From: Cymodocea nodosa
Taxonomy: Eukaryota > Streptophyta > Magnoliopsida > Alismatales > Cymodoceaceae
Reading direction: 5' to 3'
DNA: 64,000 bases
NCBI GenBank assembly: GCA_036874045.1
Contig: CM072336.1
Coordinates: forward strand, 5,422,501-5,486,500
The notes under the pieces are model-generated. The model searched no databases. It was given only the letters and a program-made list of their open reading frames with translations, and was not told the DNA's origin. Shown piece by piece: positions 51,247-64,000 of the stretch. The first letter of the stretch is position 1. Each line of letters opens with the position of its first letter. A program made the translations under genes and the position numbers.

Positions 51247-53856
51247 ATGGAGGATCTATCCAAGTATTCTCATAGCCCCGCTCATCTTGCAGTGGCACGC
51301 AAAGATCATGCTGGTCTCCGTCAGATCGTCTCGGGCCTTCCTCGCCTGCCCAAGGCTGGAGAGGTCTCGACGGAGGCGGAGTCGTTGTTAGCCGAGCGCA
51401 CCGCCGATGTGGTGTCTGCGCTGATTGACCGCCGTGATGTACCCCATCGCGAGACACCCTTACACCTTGCCGTTCGTCTGCGAGACCCTGTTTCTGCCGA
51501 GATTCTGATGTCGGCAGGCGCAGACTGGTCCCTCCAGAACGAGAATGGCTGGTCTGCACTTCAGGAAGCAGTGTGTACTCGTGAAGACAGTATTTCGATG
51601 ATCATTGCTCGCCATTATCAGCCCCTTGCTTGGGCCAAGTGGTGTCGTAGGCTTCCGAGAATCGTTTCCTCCATTTCAAGGATCCGTGATTTTTACATGG
51701 AGATCAGCTTCCACTTCGAGAGTTCGGTCATCCCATTTATCGGTCGAATCGCACCATCGGACACCTACAGGATATGGAAAAGGGGACCAAACCTCCGGGC
51801 CGACATGACCCTATCGGGATTCGATGGCTTCCGCATCCAGAGGTCTGATCAGACTTTCATGTTTCTCGGCGAGGGTCTGTCGTTAGATGATGGTAACTTG
51901 CCTTTGGCTCCTGGGTCTTTAATTGTGCTGGCACACAAGGAGAAGGAAATCACTAATGCACTGGAGGGAGCTGGAGCAACGCCAACAGAAGCTGAAGTAG
52001 CTCGGGAGGTGGCATTGATGTCCCGGACGAACATGTACCGCCCTGGGATTGATGTAACACAGGCAGAATTAGTACCTCATTTGAACTGGCGACGACAAGA
52101 AAGGACGGAAATGGTTGGAAATTGGAAGACCAAGGTGCACGATATGCTTCATGTGTCGGTAAGTGTGAAGTCAAGGCGGGTTCCAGGTGCGATGACCGAC
52201 GAAGAGCTGTTTGCAGCAGACAATGATGAAAAGATGGCTAATAGTGGAGGCCCCGATGAGTTGGATGATATGCTGACACCGGAAGAGAAGAGGCAGCTCG
52301 ATTCTGCCCTTCGGATGGAGAGTTCAGAAGCCTTCGATGAGGACGAAGAGAATGCAGGTGCTGATGGAGGCAATGGCGATGTCAGTTGCATTTCCAAGGA
52401 AAGAAAGGGATGGTTTGGTTGGAACAATAGGAAGACATCGAAGGCTGGCGGCGATGAAGCAGTGGAGACGAAGATGAAATCGTCCAAGCACGTCCGTGAT
52501 GGTGGAGACCAGAAATCGGAGATAGGGAGGGAGGAGGTGACAGATGGTAAGAGGGGAAAGGGTGGCACGAAGAAGAAGAAAAAGAATGGTGTCACGACTG
52601 AAACCAACAAACATGAAAGCGAGTACAAGAAGGGGTTGAGGCCCGTCTTGTGGTTGACACCGGACTTCCCCTTGCGGACTGATGAGCTTTTGCCCTTGCT
52701 TGACGTACTAGCTAACAAGGTTAAGGCTGTGAGGAGAATCAGAGAGCTTCTCACCACTAAATTGCCTCAGGGTACCTTTCCTGTGAAGGTAAATATCATA
52801 GGTGTCTTCCCTTCTTCTATCAGTTGGTATGTAGTTTTTCTTTCACGGTTATTGATCATTTCTTTGCCATTGATCATATATGCTCATTTATGTTAAAGGT
52901 GATTTTTATTTGGAAGCAAAACTTAGCCCTTTTATCTTTGTTGACTGACTGAACATTTGAACAAGAAATCATGGAACATTCTGTGATACCTAGAAACTCT
53001 CTTACAAGAATGTTACTACCATTTTTTATTTACAGTTACAAGTTTGACAATACATGTGTTTCCGGAATGGCTGAGATTGAATTTTATTTAATGGTACACA
53101 CACACGCAATTTAATTTTGGTACCACCCCCCCACCCATGTAGGACCATTGCCATTATGCCTTTCTCTTGGATGTAAAAAGTGTTTAAGTGTATCGGCCTT
53201 TTGGGGTGCCATAATTAAATCTTCTTAGATCTTCTTATTCACTGGTTCTACTGAAATCCTACCCATGTCGTGTAGTTGTGATTGAACTAGGAATGTGTCT
53301 GATGGCTCCCTTTTTGTATTCCAATCATATGAGTGAGCTTCTTTTGTGTTTGAATGAATAATATCATTACCAACAAAAAACTCTTTTTCTTTGTTGCACG
53401 GTTGAGTTATTGAAAGATCAAACGCAGACCGTTCATTTATCAGGTTGTTGTCTTTGTGTACTGCAGATTGCCATTCCGATTGTTCCGACCATCCGAGTCC
53501 TCATCACATTCACAAAATTTGAGGAGCTGCAACAGGTGGACGAGTTTGCCACACCCCCATCCAGCCCTACAAATCTCCAAGAGAGCAAAGCTAGAGAAGC
53601 AGACTCATCAAGCTCGTGGTACTCGTGGGTGAGAGGAAGCCGGAGTGGTGGGCGGTCTTGCGACGGCGGTGAAAGCAAAAGCTGGAACAACGAGACGGAC
53701 CCGTTCCAACTGCCTTCGGATTACATTTGGGTGGACGCCAACGAAAAGAAGCGCAGGATGAAGGCCAGGAAGTCTAAGCATAGGAAGAGCAGCAACAGAA
53801 AACAGCCCCCCAGGGAGAAAACCGAGCACCGCCTGCAGGTTGATGGTTTTGAATAG
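51247..53856 (+). CDS. Ankyrin-repeat protein with GPCR-chaperone domain (ANKRD13-like)
   Basis: Two exons, 51247-52788 and 53467-53856, join in phase 0 to 643 residues. Ankyrin repeats occupy about residues 8-110 (SPAHLAVARKDHAGL and TPLHLAVRLRDPVSAEILM). The region from about 125 to 340 is the GPCR-chaperone/DUF3424 domain (AWAKWCRRLPRIV, FHFESSVIPFIGRIAPSDTY, DMTLSGFDGFRIQRSDQTF), which resumes near the C terminus with GLRPVLWLTPDFPL and IPIVPTIRVLITFTKFEEL. Between them lies a poorly conserved acidic then lysine-rich stretch (GGTKKKKKNG). Animal ANKRD13 proteins bind ubiquitinated membrane cargo; the plant members are little studied, so the role is inferred. The ATG at 51247 gives MEDLSKYSHSPAHLAV, the start I recall for Arabidopsis relatives. 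The first exon is clearly richer in GC than its surroundings, a monocot-like trait. The C-terminal 40 residues are strongly basic. Confidence 0.93.
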
Positions 53857-55707
53857 TTGATGAAGTGATGCCATTCACGTGAACCTGAATTTTAAGGGGA
53901 AGTGATAGCCGTGATTATATATATATATATATATGCAACCCACTCTTAGCTTCTTCCTTTGGATTCAAGATCTGACTGGTAGGTGATTCCGTGGTATCAG
54001 AGTCCTCTTGGTTGTGATGTGTTGATCGAAATTGGCAGCACAAAGTACACGCTTTTCGCTTTGGCTGTTCCTCCCCCCCAACACTTGCCATGTTTGTAAC
54101 GCTGTAGCAGCAGCAGCAGCATTTATTTCACTTGTGCTAATTCATTTTTCCTTTATTTCTTCTTCGTTTGCTCTGAGTGTTTGTTACTGTGATATCGAAC
54201 TTGTTTGTAGCCTGATTTATTCTTGCCAACCTATCAAAGAACACCGGTTTAAAGTTTCAAAAAAAAAAAATGATAGAGAAAAATCCAGATTGAGGAGGAG
54301 TATATCTCTCGTCTGTTTGGATTGACCTGTCTTTTTACATATTTTCATGAAATTTTAATCCAAAGTTCCTTCTTTTGTTTTTCATCGATCAACTTCACCG
54401 TAAGAATCAGTTTGGTTTCAGTTTTGACATCGTACGGAGAGATTCTTTAAAAAAAATAATTTAAATAACTGGTTTAATGGAAAATGAATAGATATAAATA
54501 TCAAAATCATTAAAATAATTATAGTTCAGTTACGTCTAATACATTTTCAATTTTTTTTTTTAATCTGTAATTTTCGATCAAGAATAAATACTTGAATTAA
54601 AAACACAAGTAAACAAAACATAATGGAATATGTAAAAAAAGTAATGAACAAAAAAATAAATAATAGAATAAGAAATTAATTCGTCAAAAATAACTCACTC
54701 AAAATGTGAGATCTAGAAATTATAAAAGTGGTCATTTAAACAGCAAAAATGGGATGGATGACTACAATAATATATATAAGTAACTTTTGGGTTATAGAAG
54801 AATATGATCTAAAATAATTTCCAATATGGTTTTTCGTCGTTAGAGAAATTGTGTCCCAGTGAGAAGAGAGTCATGAGACAAAGAATTAGTGCATCATACC
54901 GTACGAGTAATATGTTTTCCAAGTGATTGAAATAGTTGTTCAAATGTCATCCGGTTGAGTGGTTGAACCAGGCTAATCCTAGTTTGGTTGGTTCACTCTA
55001 AGGCCACTTCTCTCATTGATTTTATAATGGGTTTAGTGGTTGAACCAACTAGTCTCCAATTTTTAAATTACCAATGATTACTCTCATCAAAGAAAACGTG
55101 TCCTTTGGTTGAGAATGTGTCATGAATTAATTGAATCTAATGTTTCATAAATTGATGACTTTTTTCTTTTTTTTTTAATCTTTTGACAAGTATCTTATAA
55201 GTTACAACAAGTTTTGATTAATTACAAAGAGGAGTATAAGACAATGTAGTTATTAGAAAAATCAATTTAGACGTTTGCCAAATAACATTAGAACTTCATG
55301 GTTAAAGTTCAACTTGAATTGATGTATTATTTTTTTTTTGCACTAAGGTGATTATCATATGAGCTTTGCTAATTTTATCAGTCCTTTGTGTTGTAATAGA
55401 TAATTTTAATTTAATATGTTTCTTTCCTTTATGATAGTTGTGGTATGGATAAATTTAATTTATGTTATTGACAATGTTGTATGTGTTACGTTTTATCCTT
55501 TATGTGTAATGTATTTTATGTATTATGTTTTATATGTCTTACTTTTGGTATACTCATATCTCTACACGTACAGATACATGAACAGAAAGTTATGAAATCT
55601 TCTATATTGATTATTAACGAGGAAGAAGAAAGAAAGAAAGTTGATAATGGTACCGTGATAATTACCACGCAAAATTATTGCAAATAGAATTAAAGCATCT
55701 GCCATTC

Positions 55708-55738
<31 letters not shown>

Positions 55739-56800
55739 GAAAGGATAGAAGTATATAAAAATATTAGTAGATCATTCGTTATCATATTAAACATATATCA
55801 TACGACTGTATAAAGATATAGTAGATGGTATGCAGTGGATCTAAAACATTTACAAATGCAAATGATCTTGAGAAATGTTAACTTTATAATGATAATTATT
55901 TTTAATGTTTATCAAAATTTTAATTTTAAAAAAAAAAAAAAAAACAAATGCAGTTGTTTCTGAACATATTCATTATTTAGATTCTATCCGTGGTAACTGG
56001 TAAGAGACCAAATCAGACTACAAGTTCTGGCCGAGTCATTCATACTCTTGTCCATAGCCGTTCGATCCCGAAGGACCAAATCCAGTGGTTTCCTTTCAAC
56101 GCTAGCGTTTTTAAATTGGTTAGCGTTTTGGGTTGTCGTAAGCTTAGATGGGCGTGGTTTTTTTTTTGTCAGCAGACAACTCTGAAATGTTAGACAAAAA
56201 ATCAACGATGCATATTCTAAAATATTGTGAGTGGATCCATACCTGTCTGGCTGCCTAACGTTACACAAAAGTCAGGGCACTCGATGTTTCTTTTGTTGCG
56301 CCCTATAAGTGTGAGGTTGTACTTACGTATAACACGTCGAGTGTGAGAGCATTGTACGTGTCTTTTTTTTATGACAAATGGAAGCGTAATTCACAATAAA
56401 GAGAATAAGATTAGAACTTTGAATATTGTAAATAGAAGACGAATTTTAAGAACAACTCGAAAACAAAAAGGTAGAGAACTCCTCACTAGAATTGCTCCAC
56501 GAATATTTTCGCTTTCCTGAGTAAACGCAAACTTAATCGATACCACTAATAATAAAAAAAGGATACCCAGATTTCTCAAGTTTCAATGATGACAACGCTA
56601 GATCCGAACCCGTCGTTGAACCCGATCATATCAAGCAGTCGAAATTTGACCAGGCTCGATCAAATTGACTACGAGGTTTATACTTGTCGGGAGCGGACCA
56701 ACCCGTTTAAGAATTAAAAAGGAACCCGACTCAATCGGTCGTGCGTGCGTAGACTAACGAAAAGAATAATGTTTTATTAAAAAAACTTAACCTAACGCAG
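53857..56800. other. Intergenic, AT-rich
   Basis: The 3' flank of the ankyrin gene comes first, with an (AT)n tract at 53,917-53,935. A second (AT)n tract lies at about 55,711-55,733 and a poly(A) run at 55,930. Short open frames at 54,032-54,325 and 55,984-56,268 show no recognisable features. The GC-rich stretch from about 56,800 is the start of the leucyl-tRNA synthetase leader. Confidence 0.5.
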
Positions 56801-57716
56801 CAAAGCCGACTAGGGTTCTTCCCCCTCCCTCCCCCTCGTTCTCCCACCAGAAAGAAGTCCAAGGAGGCCACGACTCCCACTTCCCGCGAGAGTCCGAGTG
56901 ACGCCGCTTTCTCCATCCAACGTCTCCGCTACCCGATGTGCGAAGCGGCGGCCTAGACGCGAATCACGCTAGCGACGGACGAGGGCGACGTACCGGCGTG
57001 CGAGACTGTGTTGGTGGACGAGGCTTCCCGACAGGCCGTGCGCCCCCTTTGATCTTGTCCCTTTTATGTTTTTGTCACGTTGTTAGTTGTTACAAGTGTT
57101 TTAATTTTTTCGGTTGCATCTATGAATACAGTTTGGTTTAAGATCAATAATTGATATATATGGTTATACCTCCTTGGAGGGTTGAATATCAATGTTGTTT
57201 ATTTTTAAGATTTTTCAATGCATCCATGAAAGATTGAAATCAATCGTGAGTGTACAAAGCTTGCTGGCAGTACAATCTCCTTGGGTCTTTAGTTAAAACA
57301 AAGAGACGAGGCATGCAATTGCATAGGCACTTAACACGCCTTGTTTCTACCTTGATGACTATGTTGCAACTTTTTCCTTTCTTTTTCTTACGAGTAAAGA
57401 TGATTGTATGCTTAGACGAAAAAATATTGTCTAATAGTGATTTTAGGATGGATTTTCATTTTCCTGTTGAATAGTGGTTTGGTTTCTCATTTCCAATGGA
57501 TTTCTAACTTGATATACTGGCTACAGCATGGTATTTATTACAATCCCTTATGTTCCATAATAATCACTGTAAGTACTTGTGTTTTGTTTATTCTTCTTGT
57601 TCCTGTTACTAGGTTATTATTGATATTATCCTTTGCGATATTGAATATTAGTTTTCATGTTAAAAGTTGCCATGCTCGTGCTTCTGTGCAGTTTTCAGTG
57701 GTTTCATAGTGTCAGG
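56801..57716 (+). promoter_or_regulatory. 5' leader of the LeuRS gene with probable intron
   Basis: A GC- and pyrimidine-rich stretch at 56,815-57,050 (CCCCCTCCCTCCCCC near 56,820) looks like a first non-coding exon. AT-rich DNA follows, and an acceptor-like TTCTGTGCAG ends at 57,691, 26 nt before the ATG at 57,717. The donor was not resolved. Confidence 0.4.
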
Positions 57717-60700
57717 ATGAACTCAGCTCCGGTAGTAGATGGGGGAAGAAGCTTTGCAAGGAGAGACCTCCTTCGGAGCATAGAATGCAAGGTCCAAAAG
57801 ATGTGGGAGGAAGCAAATGTTTTCAAGGCCGATTCTCTTGAAAAACCCCCAGAGGCAGGAGAGAAGTTCTTTGGAAACTTTCCTTACCCTTACATGAATG
57901 GAACACTCCATCTGGGCCATGCATTTTCACTGTCTAAGCTTGAATTTGCTTCTGCCTACCATAGACTGTGTGGGCGCAATGTGCTCCTGCCTTTTGCATT
58001 CCATTGTACTGGAATGCCAATCAAGGCATCTGCTGATAAGCTTGCTCGAGAGGTTAAACAGTATGGAAATCCACCTCGTTTCCCATCTGTGAAGGAGGAT
58101 TCTGTTAGCGAAACTTCCAATGTGGCTGCTCCTGAAGTGGGAGATGTTGCCCCTGATCAATTTAGGAGTAGGAGGTCTAAGGCTGCTTCAAAATCTGGTG
58201 GACAGAAGTTTCAGTGGGAAATTATGAAAACCCTTGGCCTTTCTGACGATGAAATCCAAAATTTCCAGGATCCATGTCACTGGCTGACATATTTTCCTCC
58301 TATTGCAAAAGAAGATTTAAAGGCTTTTGGTTTGGGTTGTGATTGGCGGCGATCATTCATAACAACTGACATGAATCCCTTTTATGATTCATTTGTTAGA
58401 TGGCAGATGAACACTTTGAAGAACATGGGCAAGATTATTAAGGATACAAGATATACAATATACTCTCCTTTTGATCGCCAACCATGTGCAGATCATGATA
58501 GGGCTTCTGGTGAAGGTCTACTTCCACAAGATTATGTGCTTATCAAGATGGAGGTGGTTCCTCCTTTCACTGGAAAGCTGGGGGAGTTGGAGGGTAGGAA
58601 GGTTTTCTTGGCAGCTGCAACTCTGAGACCAGAAACTATGTATGGGCAAACAAATTGTTGGGTCTTACCTGATGGAAAATATGGAGCTTATGAGATAAAT
58701 GAGTCTGATGTATTTATTGTTACAGAGAGAGCAGCTCTTAATCTTGCACACCAGAACTTGTCTAGGATTCCTGAAAATCCAACTTGCTTGGTGAAATTAA
58801 CCGGCCATGATTTGCTTGGCTTGCCACTTAAGTCTCCTCTTTCTTTTAATGAGATTATTTATGCACTCCCTATGCTAACCATCTTAACTGACAAAGGTAC
58901 TGGAATTGTCACCAGTGTGCCAAGTGATTCCCCAGATGATTATGCAGCTCTCAAAGATTTGAAATCAAAACCTGCATTGAGGTCCAAGTTTGGTGTGAAG
59001 GATGAGTGGGTTTTGCCATTCGATGTCATACCCATTATTAACATTCCAGAATATGGTGACAAATCAGCTGAGAAGGTGTGCATTGAGCTAAAAATTATGA
59101 GTCAGAATGAGAGGGAGAAACTTGAAAAAGCAAAGAAGCTTACTTACCTGAAAGGATTCACCGAAGGCACCATGCTAGTTGGAGAATACTGTGGAAAGAA
59201 AGTTCAGGAAGCCAAGCCCTTGATCAGAAGTGCACTTCTTGAAATGGGTCAAGGAGTAATTTACAGTGAACCTGAAAAAAAGGTGATTTCCAGATCAGGT
59301 GACGAGTGTGTTGTTGCTCTCACAGATCAATGGTATATTACTTATGGTGAAGAAGAGTGGAAGAAAAAGGCCGTAGAATGCTTATCTAGTATGAAACTTT
59401 TTTCTGAAGAGACTCGTCATGGATTTGAGCATACTCTGGGCTGGCTGAACCAGTGGGCATGCTCACGATCTTTTGGGCTAGGCACCAGAATTCCATGGGA
59501 TGAACAATTCCTTGTGGAGTCACTATCTGATTCCACTCTTTATATGGCATATTATACCATTGCACATCTTTTGCACAATGGGGACATGTATGGAACTCCT
59601 ACATCATTGAAGCCAGAGCAAATGACAGATGAAATATGGGATTTCATTTTCAGAGGTGGTGCATTTCCCAAATCTCAAATTCCCAATTCTCTTCTTAACA
59701 CAATGAAGCAAGAATTTGAATATTGGTACCCATTTGATCTCCGTGTATCTGGTAAGGACCTTATCCAAAACCATCTCACTTTCTGCATATATAATCACAC
59801 GGCACTTCTTCCAAAGCAGCACTGGCCTCAAGGTTTCCGATGTAATGGCCATATCATGCTGAACTCAGAAAAGATGTCCAAGTCTACTGGAAACTTCAGG
59901 ACTCTTCGTGAGTCCATCGAGGACTTTTCTGCTGATGCGACTAGATTTGCACTAGCAGATGCCGGGGATGGAATGGATGATGCCAACTTTGTGTTTGAAA
60001 CTGCAAATGCTGCAATATTGCGACTCACAAAGGAAATCTCATGGATGGAAGAAATACTGGCTGCAGAGGCTACTTTGAGAGTTGGATCTCCATCTAGCTA
60101 TGCTGATCGTGTGTTTGAAAATGAAATGAACATTGCTGTTAAATTGACAGAACAAAATTACAATAATTATATGTTCAGGGAAGCACTCAAGACAGGATTT
60201 TATGATCTCCAGGCCGCAAGAGATGAATATAGGCTTTCATGTGGACTTGGGGGTATGAATCATGATTTGTTATGGCGATTTATGGATATACAAACAAGGC
60301 TGATAGCTCCTATATGTCCTCATTATGCGGAGCATGTGTGGAAAGAAATTTTGAAACATGGAAATTTTGTTGTAAAGGCTGGTTGGCCAACTGCAGAATC
60401 TCCAGACCTCACTCTCAAGAAGGCTAATAAATACTTGCAGGAATCGATAATTTCAATGAGGAAGCTACTTATCAAGCAAGCATCTGGTTTAAAGAAACCC
60501 AAAAATGAAGGATCAACTTCAGCACAGAAATTTACTGTAGGCCTTATTTACGTTAATGAGCAGTATGATGGCTGGCAAAAGGATTGCCTAGAAATACTTA
60601 AAAGTAAATACAACCCAGAGCAGTGTTGTTTTGCTCCTGATCAGGAGATTGTTGCCACACTGAAAGAAAGCTCTTTGGGAAATACCAACTTTAAGCAGGT

Positions 60701-61107
60701 TTTAATGCTACATTCTTTCATTAGTCCAAATTTGCTTGTATTTGACCTTTACATTCACACAATTGACGTACATTTGCAAAATGCACCAGGTTCAAAAGCT
60801 TTGCATGCCATTCTTGAAGTTCAAGAAAGATGAGGTGCTTTCAGTTGGCATTCAAGCCTTAGATCTGAGACTTCCATTTGGTGAAATTGAGGTACTTAAG
60901 GAGAATTCTGATCTGATCAAGAGACAGCTTGGGCTGGAGCATATAGAGATCCTATCTGCATCTGATGAGGATGCTCGCCTTAAGGCAGGGTCACATATCT
61001 CTTTGTTGACTCAGACACCCCCATCCCCTGGAAATCCTGTTTCTATATTTTTGAGCAGGTCAGATTTTAACTTCTTGCCCCCTTTTTCCATTGCTGCACA
61101 AAAGTGA
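57717..61107 (+). CDS. Leucyl-tRNA synthetase, cytosolic
   Basis: The enzyme charges tRNA-Leu with leucine in the cytosol. A 2,982-nt exon (57717-60698) and a second exon from 60790 read together to about 1,099 residues, the usual length of the plant cytosolic class I enzyme. The HIGH signature is HLGH at residues 65-68, preceded by GNFPYPYMNGTL. The CP1 editing domain carries TLRPETMYGQTNCW (302-315) and VPSDSPDDY (401-409). The KMSKS loop is at 719-723 in LNSEKMSKSTGN. The anticodon-binding and C-terminal parts follow, with VMPFLK-type VQKLCMPFLKFKKDE at the exon junction and SLLTQTPPSPGNP near the end. The first 37 residues (SFARRDLLRSIECKVQKMWE) show no transit peptide. The last residues are uncertain: a GTCAGA donor after FLSR at 61,058 joined to an acceptor at 62,255 would end the protein at FLSRS instead. 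Confidence 0.94.
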
Positions 61108-64000
61108 GCAAACAATGCAAAAAAAAGAGTTGTGCCAATTTTGAACGAAAACAGGAATCTTATGGGTTTTTTTTTGTCTTTTAAGTCTTGACGGATGAGT
61201 GCAGAATCATTAACTAAGAAACTTTCAACATTTAAAAATCATGCAAGAGTGATCTTAGCTGCATTTTGTTAGCTAGTTCCTAAAGGAGATCCTCCTTTTC
61301 CGCTATGGCCACAGCTGCTATTTCCAACCACCATGGATGAGGCTATCAAGAGCTTTTGGTGCTGTAGTGGATGCATATCCTCTATCGTCCAGCAATGTCG
61401 CCACTCTTGGCCTATTCGAGCTGTCACTATGCCACCAGCTATCCATGGCTTGACTTCCTTGCTCTATCGGGTCCCCTAGATCCCATCCCTCCCTTACCCG
61501 TCCCATTTATTTGCCTTTATTGATGCAGTCCCCTAGATCCTGTCGGCTCCCTTCACTCTGGTAGGTGAAAAAAGGGGAAGAAAGATGGTTTAAAGTTATG
61601 TGAGTTTTTACTTTAAAAAGAGATAGAGAGAGGGAGTGAGGGAAGCATGTGAGGGAACTGTAATCTGGGTAAAAAAGAACAAGTGGGGAGAAAATTTTCA
61701 TGAACAAATCCCCAAGGGTAGATCATATTTATCTGCTTGTCCTTACTTTTTAAGAATATACCACATTTATTTCTTTGTTTTATTGCCTTGGGTTATATCA
61801 TCCGATGGTTAATTTATTATTGTTTGAGATATAATTCTTCCTAGGCTTATTCCATATTATTCTTGTTGCCATTACTTTGCTACTGCAATATTATTGCCTT
61901 TTGCTGCTATTATTGATATAACAATTGGTTTTTATGTTTCTTTATATATCTGTTTTCAATTCATTAAGTTTGTTGAGTTATTAAGTCTGTTGCAAGTTGG
62001 TTGTTTAAGTTTGGGGAATATTAAAGTACATTAATGTATTAAGGTTATGTGTGTGATAGCTTTAGTCTCGTATTGTTAAAAGTTTTATTGGTCATTTGTT
62101 TGTAACCTTTTATATATAGAGACATTGTTTTGTTAATGAATCATTCAACTACCGTCTATTTCTTTGTTTTCACTATAATCATGCGTATTTATGAAATATA
62201 CACATTAGCATTATTTCTTTGTTCTGTAATTATCAATTTTGGTGATCTGTTACAGGTCCTAGTATATCTTATTCGAGATGCACCAAGGTTATCATTAGTC
62301 TTTGTTTCTCCAATAGCTTTTCAAGCCAGAGATCAATGTGGACGGCATACTGTTGGATGAACAAAAACTAGGTTTGTAAATCTTATCACTTCTGCGGAGT
62401 ATTTATGGATGAACCTTGTGATAGGCAATTTTGCTTGTTTTCTCGTGTCCTGTTGCTAATTAACTAATATTAGTGTGTTTCCAATTATAATAAAGTCGAC
62501 TTTTCTATTTCTTTTCAGAGGTGATTAGTGTGCATTCGAAAATGAGAAATGAAACAACGGGAAGAAATTTCTCTTTGTCAAAGTATTGTGCAGTGTTTGT
62601 TGTTGCAAAAGAAAGACATGCCTGACGACATTTTATTTTTCACTATAATTGAATGGACTTTCAGAGGATGATATTTTGTGTACACTTTTCATTTTAATAT
62701 GAAAAGATTTCGTTGGACGTGATGGGTTTTATCTTTCTTTCCTTTTTTTTTCGATATTGATAATCGTTTTGCTTTAATTTACGATCTAATTTCCTTTTAG
62801 TGTCTTTCTCGCGATACTTGAGCAAGGCGGCCGGCCCCTATTAAATCGTAGGGATCCAACTATCTCGATGTTTTGTTAGGGCTGCAATCATGTTGTTGGG
62901 AAGTGATTTGGATCCTTTGAAATTGGACAAATCCTGATCATGCATGTTAGTTTAATGGACTCAAAATCTGAAGGTACTGTTCAATATGATGATCACATCT
63001 ATCTTTCCATGTGCAGATATTTAAAGATTATTGGAATAAAAAGAGTGACCGACATCAACCTTTTTTTTTGTTTTTGAAAAGTGACATTAGCCAATCTTAG
63101 AATTGGGAATCATCAATTTCATTGATTCTTGCTTTTACCAAAAGCATGTTCATTCTATTGTTCAAAGTCAATACTATTTTGGATAGATAATGTTTAGGAT
63201 CGATTTTAGAAATTCAAATTTTGATAAAATCGTGATTTTTCATTGATTCTAATATAGTGAAAATCATGAGATTTTAGGTTATCATATAAAATACATTTGT
63301 AATCTTTCTCCATTTTGTGTTGTGAAATAGAATTATGTATAATATTGAAAGTTGATCAAAATCGAACTTTTTCTGGATTATTTGATTTTAGAAAAATGAA
63401 TTACGGTGTACTATCAAATTTTTTCAGTTCTCTTGAAATTTTATTTTGTCTTTGGGAGTTACTTTTCAAAATTGTGATTTTGCTCAGTCCAAGTCTTTTT
63501 AAAATTGATCCCAAAAGGGAAACCTTAGTAAAATATAATATAGACCAAAACCACAAAATTGGTGCACTTAATCTAGACCAAGTGAAGACTTAACCACATA
63601 TTGAAGATCAAATGACACCAATATAATTGCTTTCATAGGAAATGGAATTCACTAACGGCAGGAAAAGACATTTTTTATTTGGTCAAATGCGTTTAAAAAT
63701 AGTGCTTGTGATATATTTTCATTGAATAGATTCGTTTGGTTTCAATCGTAAATTTCAAGCATCTTTATTTTTCTACTTATCAGAGTGAAATTCAAAAGAA
63801 AGTGCTTTACTTAGATTTTTACAATGTGCAAGTACTTTGAGTTAAAAAGGAAAATAAATTCTTTATTTTTTTTGGTTTTCCTTTGTTTAGATATATTTAT
63901 CTCCTTTCACTTATTTTGGTATATAGACACCATAAATTTTGGCCTTTTTCTTAGGTTCCACAGATAACTTGATTTTTAAATCAAAACCCTCGCTCCCACT
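61108..64000. other. LeuRS 3' region and flank
   Basis: Possible 3'UTR exons begin after acceptors at about 62,255 and 62,518 (TTTCAG). The stretch between 61,280 and 61,700 has moderate GC content and looks like retroelement internal sequence. From about 62,700 to the window end the DNA is AT-rich, with no supported gene; the 92-codon open frame at 63,315-63,593 has no recognisable domain. Confidence 0.45.
61930..62170 (+). mobile_element. LTR-like fragment related to the 3.7-4.2 kb element
   Basis: TTTATATATCTGTTTTC, TTAAGTTTGTTGAGTTATT and then ATTAAAGTACATTAATGTAT, TTTAGTCTCGTATTG and CTTTTATATATAGAG follow in the same order as the end of the internal region and the right-hand repeat of the element at 3672-4234. 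A longer internal region may extend left to about 61,280. It lies within the possible last intron or 3'UTR of the LeuRS gene. Confidence 0.5.

Noticed and set aside
52149-52757. 202-codon minus-strand open frame
   Set aside because: It is antisense to the strongly supported ankyrin-gene exon and shows no independent features.
53993-54010. GTGGTATCAGAGTCC, similar to a Met-tRNA primer binding site
   Set aside because: No LTR-like sequence precedes it; it lies in the ankyrin gene 3' flank and may be chance.
57657-57716. Upstream ATG that would add a hydrophobic N-terminus to leucyl-tRNA synthetase
   Set aside because: An acceptor-like CAG lies between it and the conserved start, so this stretch is probably intron. 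The cytosolic enzyme family starts at the later Met.
1-64000. tRNA, rRNA or snRNA genes
   Set aside because: I looked for B-box-like GGTTCGAATCC words and conserved snRNA ends on both strands and found no convincing gene; a covariance-model scan was not possible.

Overview
The window is nuclear DNA of a flowering plant. Every confident gene has a clear plant orthologue, most are split by spliceosomal introns, the flanks are very AT-rich, and decayed LINE and LTR-type retroelements sit between and inside genes. The GC-rich 5' end of the ankyrin gene and the long, transposon-filled introns lean towards a monocot such as a palm-like genome. That placement is an inference, and I cannot name the species.

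Layout. 1-4.2 kb: retroelement debris, made of an RTE-type LINE followed by a miniature LTR element. 4.3-8.0 kb (minus): 5' part of a PRT1-type N-degron E3 ligase with two RING fingers; its ZZ-domain end is not in the window. 8.1-10.2 kb: three tandem copies of a ~690 bp unit of unknown nature. 12.6-13.5 kb (plus): secreted glycine-rich protein. 14.3-18.6 kb (minus): complete AP-1 adaptor sigma subunit, 161 aa in seven exons. 18.8-22 kb: AT-rich, with a minisatellite and a strong foldback. 22.2-23.1 kb (plus): second glycine-rich protein with a 36-nt coding minisatellite. 24.2-36.3 kb (minus): RPAC1, the subunit shared by RNA polymerases I and III, 368 aa in nine exons over 12 kb. 40.4-44.6 kb (plus): Alba-domain RGG RNA-binding protein, 315 aa in eight exons, apparently with one GC-AG intron. 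51.2-53.9 kb (plus): ankyrin-repeat/GPCR-chaperone-domain protein, 643 aa. 57.7-61.1 kb (plus): cytosolic leucyl-tRNA synthetase, about 1,099 aa. The remainder is intergenic, with microsatellites and LTR fragments.

The genes do not form a functional cluster. RPAC1, Alba and LeuRS are housekeeping RNA and translation genes, PRT1 and AP-1 sigma serve proteolysis and vesicle traffic, and the two glycine-rich genes look like dispersed relatives. I assembled exons by hand from reading frame, splice sites and remembered family sequence. For RPAC1, AP-1 sigma and Alba all exon phases close exactly, which is strong internal support.

No clearly new biological system was found. The most unusual items are the 3 x 690 bp array, the 83-nt foldback at 21.1 kb, the missing ZZ end of PRT1 next to a TRIM-like element, the probable GC-AG intron, and three differently deleted copies of one RTE family.
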